Assembly: GCA_964402955.1 (NCBI GenBank)
Contig: CAYOEZ010000038.1
Span: forward strand, 1 to 26,319
From: CAYOEZ01 sp964402955
GTDB taxonomy: Bacteria; Chloroflexota; DTOL01; DAOUCN01
Direction of reading: 5' to 3'
DNA: 26,319 bases
Shown: positions 21,086 to 26,319 of the stretch, piece after piece
Numbering within the stretch: position 1 is the first letter of the stretch
How the letters are laid out: each line of letters opens with the position of its first letter
Notes under the pieces: generated by a model
What the model was told of the DNA's origin: nothing
The model's database searches: none
What the model saw: only the letters and a program-made list of their open reading frames with translations
Made by a program: the position numbers and the translations under genes

Positions 21086-22440
21086 CCGATGATGCAACGC
21101 CCAGGAACGTGGTGACGGACACGGCGCAGACCGTGGCAGCCGCGCCATCTGTCCTGCGCAATCGCGATTTTCTCCTGCTCTGGCTGGCCCAGGTCTTCTC
21201 CCAGATCGCCCAGAATGCGCTCATCCTGGGCGTGCTGGTGCTTGTGCAGCGCCTGACGCAGTCGCCGACGCACCTCAGTGTGGCCACCTTCTGCCTGGTC
21301 CTGCCGTCTGTCCTTTTTAGCATGTTTGCAGGCATTGTGGTTGATCACCTGAACAAGAAGACGGTGCTACTGACGGCCAATATCCTGCGCGTCGTCACAT
21401 CCCTGCTGTATCTGTTCACGGATAGAAGCCTGGGACTGGTCTATCTCGTTTCCTTCCTCTTTTCCTCCATCGGCCAGTTTTTCTCGCCTGCTGAGGCGTC
21501 GGCGATTCCGCTGCTTGTGCGCGGCAGGCAACTCATCACGGCGAACTCCCTGTTTAACCTCACCCTCAGCGCCAGCCAGCTTCTCGGCCTGGTCATTGTT
21601 GCGCCGCTCTTGATCAAGGTCGCCGGCATTGGCGGCTTCTTCATTGCCCTGGCCGTCCTGTTCGCCCTGGCCGCGATCTGTGTGGCCTTCTTGCCGCACG
21701 ACAACCAGCCTCTTGCGACGCTATCGGGAAAGGATAGCGCGCTGATGATTCGCAACATCTGGCATGAGTTGCGTGAGGGCTGGCGCATTTTGCGCACCGA
21801 CAATCTGGCAATGCTAGCCCTTGTTTATCTGACGCTGATGGCCTCGCTCATCCCACTGCTGGCTGTGCTCGGCCCTGTTTTTGCTGTGGCCGTCATTCGC
21901 GCCAGTGCAGAGGATGTGGTCTATTTGTTTGCTCCTGCTGGCGTGGGCATGGTTCTGACGACGCTGTTCTTGGGCAAGCTTGTGGCGCGTGTCGGCAAGC
22001 TGCGTTTGATGGTCGCGGGCGTGCTGGCCATGGGGGGCACGTTGGCGCTGCTGGCAGCGGCGAAGACGGGCGGGGGGTTCTTGATCTATAACCTCATCGG
22101 GCGCGTGCTGAACACGCGCCATGTTGTCTTTGAGCTGATCCCAGTCGTGATGCTTCTCTCTTTTGCTCTCGGCATCGAGTTCATGTGCATTTCGATACCG
22201 GCGCAGACTCTTTTGCAGCAGCGCTGCCCGCCGGATTTCCGCGGGCGCATCTTTGGCGTGCAGTTCACGCTGTCGGGAGCAGGCTCGCTGCTGCCGCTGT
22301 TGGGAGCCGGCGGGCTGGCTGATCTGTTTGGGGTCAACAAGACCATTTTCCTGCTGGGGGCGATTCTGTGCGTGATTGGAGTCGCCACCGCGCGGCGCCT
22401 GCAATTTCTTCCGGACGACGGCGAAAAAAGCAAACCCTAA
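21082..22440 (+). CDS. MFS transporter (MFS_3 / EntS-like exporter)
   Basis: 452 aa, about 12 transmembrane helices. The start FLLLWLAQVFSQIAQNALILGVLVLVQRLTQSPTHL, the loop DHLNKKTVLLTANILRVVTSLL (motif A-like, D-x-x-x-x-K/R) and QRCPPDFRGRIFGV near the C-terminus match the MFS_3 group that includes enterobactin exporter EntS and macrolide-efflux proteins. It should export a small hydrophobic molecule; the substrate is unknown. ATG 21082 overlaps the DUF951 stop by 4 nt; the frame can be read further upstream but only inside DUF951. The gene ends inside the hairpin of the terminator it shares with the convergent universal-stress gene. Confidence 0.85.
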   Translation: MTDDATPRNVVTDTAQTVAAAPSVLRNRDFLLLWLAQVFSQIAQNALILGVLVLVQRLTQSPTHLSVATFCLVLPSVLFSMFAGIVVDHLNKKTVLLTANILRVVTSLLYLFTDRSLGLVYLVSFLFSSIGQFFSPAEASAIPLLVRGRQLITANSLFNLTLSASQLLGLVIVAPLLIKVAGIGGFFIALAVLFALAAICVAFLPHDNQPLATLSGKDSALMIRNIWHELREGWRILRTDNLAMLALVYLTLMASLIPLLAVLGPVFAVAVIRASAEDVVYLFAPAGVGMVLTTLFLGKLVARVGKLRLMVAGVLAMGGTLALLAAAKTGGGFLIYNLIGRVLNTRHVVFELIPVVMLLSFALGIEFMCISIPAQTLLQQRCPPDFRGRIFGVQFTLSGAGSLLPLLGAGGLADLFGVNKTIFLLGAILCVIGVATARRLQFLPDDGEKSKP

Positions 22441-22466
22441 GGGTCTTCCAAGACGCTTAGGGTTTG
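22431..22466. terminator. Bidirectional intrinsic terminator
   Basis: CAAACCCTAAG (22431-22441) pairs perfectly with CTTAGGGTTTG (22456-22466). Inside, GTCTT (22443-22447) pairs with AAGAC (22450-22454). The plus strand continues GTTTTAC. On the minus strand a run of six T follows (from the AAAAAA at about 22424-22429), making it stronger for the minus-strand gene. The left arm includes the MFS stop codon. Confidence 0.85.
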
Positions 22467-22484
22467 GTTTTACTGCCTGCCGGT

Positions 22485-23469
22485 CTAGCGGGTGGGCTTG
22501 CGGTTCCAGTTGTAGGCGAGCAGGCCCATCTTGTGTGATGACCATGATGACCAGAGGCGGCGCAGGCCGGAGACAATCGGGCCTGGCGAACGCTTGACCA
22601 TGATCACCGTCTTGGCGCAACGCTTGGCGACCTGTTCTGGAATGACGCCGAAGAGAATCTGCTGGAAGACGCCCTCGTGGCTTGCGCCCATAATCACGGC
22701 ATCGTAGTCCTTGGCCTCTTTGAGAATCCCCTTCACAACGTGATCTGCCACCACCACCTGTGTGCGCACTGCCTGGTGGGTCTTCACCTGTTGCAGGGTG
22801 CGCTCGAGAATTCGTCGACCGATATCCTCCTGACCCTTCCTGGCGATGTACAGAATGGTGATCTCCGCTTTGTTGCGCCGCGCCAGCGTCAAAGCCATCT
22901 CCAGAGCCAGATCCGCATTGGGGCCGCCGGCGGTGGGCACCAGAATGCGGCGGATTTGGCCTGTGGTTGGGTTCTTGACAACGGCCACAGGACAGGGCAC
23001 TTCTTTCACGACCGGGTCGAGAACCTCGGACAGCGACGACCCAAGCGACACCGTACGCTTCAATCTCCGCCAACCCATAANNNNNNNNNNAACCCAGCAA
23101 AATGAGGTTGTAGCCATCTTCGCGAGCCGTGGCCACAATACCCTGGGCCGGTGTGAAGGCGATGCGGGTGACGGTGTGGATCGGCACGGCGCTTCGCCTG
23201 CGACTGGTGACCTTCTGTTCCAGAATGGTGCGGCGAAGAGACGCCGACAGCCGTTCGTCTTCTCCTGGAAGGTGATTGCTGGATGCCAGAATGTGCAGGG
23301 CGACGACTTCGCCCTTGCGATCTCTTGCCAGGCTGGTCGCAAGATCAAGCAAGTCATCAGCCGTCGCCGGATTGGCCACGGGAACGAGTATCTTGTACCC
23401 CGAGGGGGCGAGCGGCGTCAATTCGTCTCTGAAGACTGTGATGCCTGGTTCAGGTGTCAGGACTGCCAT
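22485..23469 (-). CDS. Tandem universal stress protein (two UspA domains), interrupted by assembly gap
   Basis: Two UspA domains. The first (about residues 25-160) begins YKILVPVANPATADDLLDLA and runs into the N gap at NLILLG; after the gap WRRLKRTVSLGSSLSEVLDP...CPVAVVKN completes it. The second (about 166-290) starts RRILVPTAGGPNADLALEMA and has the nucleotide-loop pattern GASHEGVFQQILFGVIPEQV. A Trp/Ser/basic tail follows. The two parts are in different frames across the 10 Ns. Removing the Ns, a TAA and one copy of a shared AACCCA gives a single frame of 321 aa. I chose ATG 23469, with GGGAG upstream; TTG 23487 is an alternative. It lies 37 bp after the subtilase gene, probably in the same transcript. 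Role: stress-related nucleotide-binding protein. Confidence 0.8.
23081..23090. other. 10-N assembly gap
   Basis: Ten Ns inside the universal-stress gene mark a scaffold join. The flanks end CCAACCCATAA and begin AACCCAGCAAAA, sharing AACCCA, so the true gap may be zero or negative in size. Confidence 0.95.
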
Positions 23470-23506
23470 GAAGGGAGGATCTCCCAATCGGATATAGTCT
23501 GCCGGT

Positions 23507-24727
23507 TTAGAGCTTGCGCATGTCTGGTAGCCTCAGAACACGCCGGATGGTCTGGACGCAGCCGTTGCCGGGCGGGGGAGGCGGCGGCGCGGGCGGCTTC
23601 ACGTGGCCCAAGTATGCTTCGTAGACCTGCGCACGGCCCTGTCCCTGCGCGTAGGGATCTGTTTGCATGTCTTTCGCCGACCCTGTCAGCAGATCCTTGA
23701 TCTGCTGTGGCGTGCGCGTGCGTTCGGCCTGAAGCAAGAGCGCGACGGCGCCGGTGCAGTGCGGCGTCGCCATGCTGGTGCCTGACGCTGCCGTGTAGTA
23801 GTCGCTCACGATCTGCCCCATGCTCGTGCCGCTGGCGCGGCATGAGGCGATGGCTACGCCGGGGAAGCACAGGTCGGGCTTCAGTCTGCCATCGGCTGTC
23901 GGTCCCCGTGATGAGAATGTCGCGACGTGATCGTTGTTGTCGGACGCGCCAACGGTGATGACGTTGTAGGCAGAGCCGGGTGAACCGACCGTGCGTGGGC
24001 CGGGGCCAGCGTTGCCTGCAGCGACGCAAACCACAACTCCACGCGCCACCGCCGCATCGCACATTTGCGACAGCGCATCGCTGCCATCACCCGAGTCGTC
24101 GGATCCAAGCGATAGATTGATGACATGAGCGCCTTTGTCCACGGCCCAATCGATGCCGGCCATGACGTCGCTCATGTTGCCTGAGCCGTTGCCTTTGAGA
24201 ACCTTGGCCCCCATCAGGGTGGCGGCCGGCGCAACGCCGCTGTAGAGGCCATTGCTGGCCGCTCCATCGCCAGCGATGATGCCGGAGACGTGTGTGCCGT
24301 GGCCATGATTGTCCTGGAATCCCTCACCGGAGAAATCCTGAGTCAAGGCCACGCGTCCGGCGAGATCGGGATGTGACACGTCGATACCGGTGTCAACAAC
24401 GGCTACAACAACGTCTTGGCCCCTGTAGCCTGCTGCCCAAACCTGGGGGGCGCCGATCAATGGCGTCGACACGTCGAGCCAGATATGTACGGGCAGGTCG
24501 GGCCAGATGCGCTCGATGTCGTCGCCGTCGGCAAGAAGGCGCGCCTGAGCAGCACTGACGTCAAAGGCAGCGAACGGCAGCAGCCGGTAGGTGCGCACAC
24601 GATTAGCTGGCGCTCCCCGCAGCACGGTGCTGGGCGGACCCTGGCGATAGCGGACAATGATGCGGACGCGCTGTTCTGGTGACGCCTGGTTGAGTTGCCG
24701 GAGCAGGCTATCAGCCATCTTTGACAT
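23507..24727 (-). CDS. Subtilisin-like (S8) serine protease without signal peptide
   Basis: 406 aa. There is no N-terminal hydrophobic segment, unlike the first subtilase, so it is cytosolic or exported in an unknown way. Residues about 20-84 form an I9-like propeptide (VRIIVRYRQG...TYRLLPFAAFDVSAAQARLLADGDDIERIWPDLPVH). The catalytic domain has D112 in VAVVDTG, H143 in HGHGTHVSG, N239 in VAAGN and S318 in GTSMATPH; FSSRGPTADGRLKPD fits the S8 family. It ends in a short poly-proline stretch (PPAPPPPPPG) and a Cys/Arg-rich tail. GAGGAG sits 6 nt before the ATG. The preceding gene, 83 bp upstream, encodes a free-standing homologue of its propeptide. The catalytic triad is complete, so it should be active. 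Confidence 0.92.
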   Translation of the reverse strand: MSKMADSLLRQLNQASPEQRVRIIVRYRQGPPSTVLRGAPANRVRTYRLLPFAAFDVSAAQARLLADGDDIERIWPDLPVHIWLDVSTPLIGAPQVWAAGYRGQDVVVAVVDTGIDVSHPDLAGRVALTQDFSGEGFQDNHGHGTHVSGIIAGDGAASNGLYSGVAPAATLMGAKVLKGNGSGNMSDVMAGIDWAVDKGAHVINLSLGSDDSGDGSDALSQMCDAAVARGVVVCVAAGNAGPGPRTVGSPGSAYNVITVGASDNNDHVATFSSRGPTADGRLKPDLCFPGVAIASCRASGTSMGQIVSDYYTAASGTSMATPHCTGAVALLLQAERTRTPQQIKDLLTGSAKDMQTDPYAQGQGRAQVYEAYLGHVKPPAPPPPPPGNGCVQTIRRVLRLPDMRKL

Positions 24728-24810
24728 GGGATGCTCCTCGCATCGCTCTACTCATACTCTCTCGCCATACGGCGGTGGGGTGCAGGATCGGCGCGCAGCC
24801 GTGGCGCATG

Positions 24811-25077
24811 TCAGGACTGGGTCGTGTGCACCTGTTGATCTTCCTCGATGCTGGTTATCCAATCTTCACTGGCCAGAGACAAGACGGTTGCGGCGGATCC
24901 AGAGACTGCCAATGCCGGCAGTAGGTGATAGCGACGCGTGACTTTCAGACCGCGCTGTTCCAGAATGGCTGCTGATTCGTCGAGATCGGCCACGGTGCGC
25001 ACGATCGCGCGCACCTGACCCTGTGGGCTGCCCCGCCAGCGGCGCGCCAGGCGGGCGGCGATTCTAGACTTGGCCAT
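24811..25077 (-). CDS. Free-standing subtilase-propeptide (I9-like) protein
   Basis: 88 aa. From about residue 22 it reads VRAIVRTVADLDESAAILEQ...VTRRYHLLPALAVSGSAATVLSL...WITSIEEDQQVH, which parallels the N-terminal propeptide of the downstream protease (VRIIVR, TYRLLP, AVS/DVS, D-x-I-x-x-I, D-x-x-VH). Free I9-domain proteins are known as subtilisin inhibitors or folding helpers (for example the yeast proteinase B inhibitor). There is no signal peptide; the N-terminus is basic (MAKSRIAARLARRWRG). AGGAGAGGAG lies 8 nt before the ATG. It is the gene directly upstream of the protease on the same strand. I infer a chaperone or inhibitor role for that protease. Confidence 0.75.
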   Translation of the reverse strand: MAKSRIAARLARRWRGSPQGQVRAIVRTVADLDESAAILEQRGLKVTRRYHLLPALAVSGSAATVLSLASEDWITSIEEDQQVHTTQS

Positions 25078-25174
25078 CTCCGGTACTCCTCTCCTGTAGA
25101 CGACGCATACAGTGTGAAGCTGTCACATCTTGTAACGCAATGTCTCGGCCTGTGATACGGTTTTGGCGGCAACT

Positions 25175-25206
25175 CTGGCAGGCTGAGGCCAATGCCTTTC
25201 TGCCAG
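25175..25206 (-). terminator. Possible weak hairpin after the spermidine-synthase-like gene
   Basis: CTGGCAG (25175-25181) and CTGCCAG (25200-25206) form a 7-bp stem, with a possible inner AGGC/GCCT pairing. It begins right after the stop of the upstream gene. No T-run follows on the minus strand, so terminator activity is uncertain. Confidence 0.3.
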
Positions 25207-26319
25207 CTACTTACCGATGGCGTAGCCCAGGATCATCTGGTCGGTGACCCTTTCGACGGGGGCCTTGTCGTCGGTGAAAACAAGCCCTGTCCCCTTGAAC
25301 TCTCTCACAATCGAGGAGATGGCGATCTCTTTGAGCAACGCATTCTTCATCGCTGCTGTGTTCTCGGCGAAGTTCTCCACCCGGGTGGGCTGTTTGGTGG
25401 CAATGATGAGATTGTTGATGACGGCCCATCCTTCCTGAAAAGGGATGTCGATGATGTAGACGTTGGGAAAAACTTCTTTCATGGTTGAGGCGAGCGCGTT
25501 GAGCAGGCGAAAGTCGGTGGCAGTGCGGCCGGCATTGAGTAGGACAACGCCGCGCTCGTTCAGGTGGTCATAGGCTTCCTGGAAGAACTCGACGGTAGTC
25601 AGTTGAGCTGGGATGTAGGGCTGGTGGTAGGCATCGACGCCAATGAGGTCGTACTTCTCCGTGGTCGTGCGCATGAAGTAGCGCCCGTCCTGGATGATGA
25701 CATTGAGATTCGGCAGCTCGCCCATGTGGAAGTAGTCCTTGCCCACCTTGGCGATGGTCGGGTCGATCTCAACGCCGTCAATCGCAATCGGCCCGTAGAT
25801 GGCAGTAAGCTGGCGCGGAACCGTGCCCGCAGCCAGGCCGATCACTGCCACACGCTTCAACTCCGCTGCTGCATAGTTCTTGTTGAAATAGGGTGCAACC
25901 GCAAAATAATCCCATTCGCCGTGGGTCAAGAGCCGGTTGGGGTTGTAGATCGAGTGCACGGCGTTGCCTTCGTTGAGCATGAGGTAGCGGTCGTCGCCCG
26001 ATTGCACGACCTGGATGTAGTTGTAGGCTGATTCGGTCTCATAGATGAGCTCGCCGCCCTGGGCAGCACGCACAACTCCGCCCGGCACAACAAACGCCAG
26101 CAGAGCAATGATGATGGGAAGCGTGCCATGGAGCCAGGCGTGCTCAACTCGCCGCAGCACGAGGCCAATCAATGACGGAATCATGAGGCAGAAGGCGAAG
26201 GCAAGAAATGAGTTGCGCGTGCCGATGGTTGGGATGAGCACCAGCACGGGCAGAAAGGTGCCGAGAATGCTGCCCATGGTGGACAGGGCATAGAGTGCGC
26301 CGGCGGTGTTACCGGCCGA
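25207..26319 (-). CDS. Fused membrane / spermidine-synthase-like protein (5' end outside window)
   Basis: The frame is open to the window edge and the visible 370 residues are the C-terminal part. The first residues, ending AGNTAGALYALSTMGSILGTFLPVLVLIPTIGT, and two more hydrophobic segments belong to a membrane domain. After about residue 85 a spermidine-synthase fold follows: VAVIGLAAGT (glycine-rich SAM-type loop), VEIDP, DGRYFM, and YDLIGVDAYHQPYIPAQLTTVEFF, the region that carries the catalytic Asp in SpeE. Fusions of an MFS-like membrane part to SpeE are common in Chloroflexota and other phyla and are not proven to make spermidine. The in-frame ATG at 26277 is internal. It is followed 129 bp later by the I9-like gene on the same strand. 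Confidence 0.85.
   Translation of the reverse strand, partial: SAGNTAGALYALSTMGSILGTFLPVLVLIPTIGTRNSFLAFAFCLMIPSLIGLVLRRVEHAWLHGTLPIIIALLAFVVPGGVVRAAQGGELIYETESAYNYIQVVQSGDDRYLMLNEGNAVHSIYNPNRLLTHGEWDYFAVAPYFNKNYAAAELKRVAVIGLAAGTVPRQLTAIYGPIAIDGVEIDPTIAKVGKDYFHMGELPNLNVIIQDGRYFMRTTTEKYDLIGVDAYHQPYIPAQLTTVEFFQEAYDHLNERGVVLLNAGRTATDFRLLNALASTMKEVFPNVYIIDIPFQEGWAVINNLIIATKQPTRVENFAENTAAMKNALLKEIAISSIVREFKGTGLVFTDDKAPVERVTDQMILGYAIGK

Noticed and set aside
21814..23487. 557-aa minus-strand frame joining the stress protein to the strand opposite the MFS gene
   Set aside because: It uses the wrong frame after the N gap; the true second UspA domain is in another frame ending at 22485, before a bidirectional terminator.
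25564..26031. 155-aa plus-strand frame opposite the spermidine-synthase-like gene
   Set aside because: It mirrors the SAM-binding region of a well-supported gene and lacks a ribosome-binding site and any family pattern.

Overview
The window looks like a fragment of a metagenome-derived genome from a Chloroflexota-type bacterium (Anaerolineae/Caldilineae-like). This assignment is inferred from GC-rich DNA, secreted proteins with long Thr/Pro linkers of the TATPTRTATPT type, DUF5719-like surface repeats, a fused membrane/spermidine-synthase protein, and several dispersed palindromic intergenic repeats. A 10-N scaffold gap at 23081-23090 and a frameshift at a homopolymer in a pilin gene also point to draft assembly. 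No rRNA, tRNA or CRISPR array was seen.

Layout. 1-1762: an intergenic inverted repeat, an M20 metallopeptidase gene, and, convergent to it, a frameshifted minor-pilin gene. 1763-2421: a repeat-rich non-coding stretch with a REP-like palindrome, a MITE-like element with terminal inverted repeats and a candidate target duplication, and a good extended -10 promoter. 2422-10361: five closely packed plus-strand genes ending in a strong terminator. They encode a membrane-anchored GAF/OmpR-type regulator, a secreted subtilase, a PilN-like protein carrying large extracytoplasmic domains, a PilO-like protein and a surface protein with four DUF5719-like repeats. This is the most unusual part of the window and may be a self-contained surface system. 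10466-13450: rqcH (NFACT, minus) and a DUF362 gene (plus), divergent with only 33 bp between start codons. A near-consensus promoter for the plus strand lies inside rqcH.

13507-22440: housekeeping and metabolic genes, all on plus. They are an AI-2E-family permease, a class I aminotransferase overlapping ATP-type PEP carboxykinase (linked through oxaloacetate), an acyl carrier protein flanked by hairpins, a fumarylacetoacetate-hydrolase family enzyme, a GT-C mannosyltransferase-like protein, and DUF951 overlapping an MFS exporter. 22485-26319: a minus-strand group. It holds a tandem universal-stress protein interrupted by the N gap (which appears closable by a 6-base overlap), a leaderless-type subtilase lacking a signal peptide, a free-standing subtilase-propeptide (I9-like) protein directly upstream of it, and the 3' part of a fused membrane/spermidine-synthase gene that runs off the window.

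How the genes may work together. The first subtilase and the PilN-like protein share the same Ig-like domain. With PilO and the repeat protein they may form an envelope assembly controlled by the membrane regulator at the head of the operon. The second subtilase and the free-standing I9-like protein look like a protease/propeptide or protease/inhibitor pair. The aminotransferase and PckA would together convert aspartate to phosphoenolpyruvate. All functions are read from sequence patterns only; no database search was possible.
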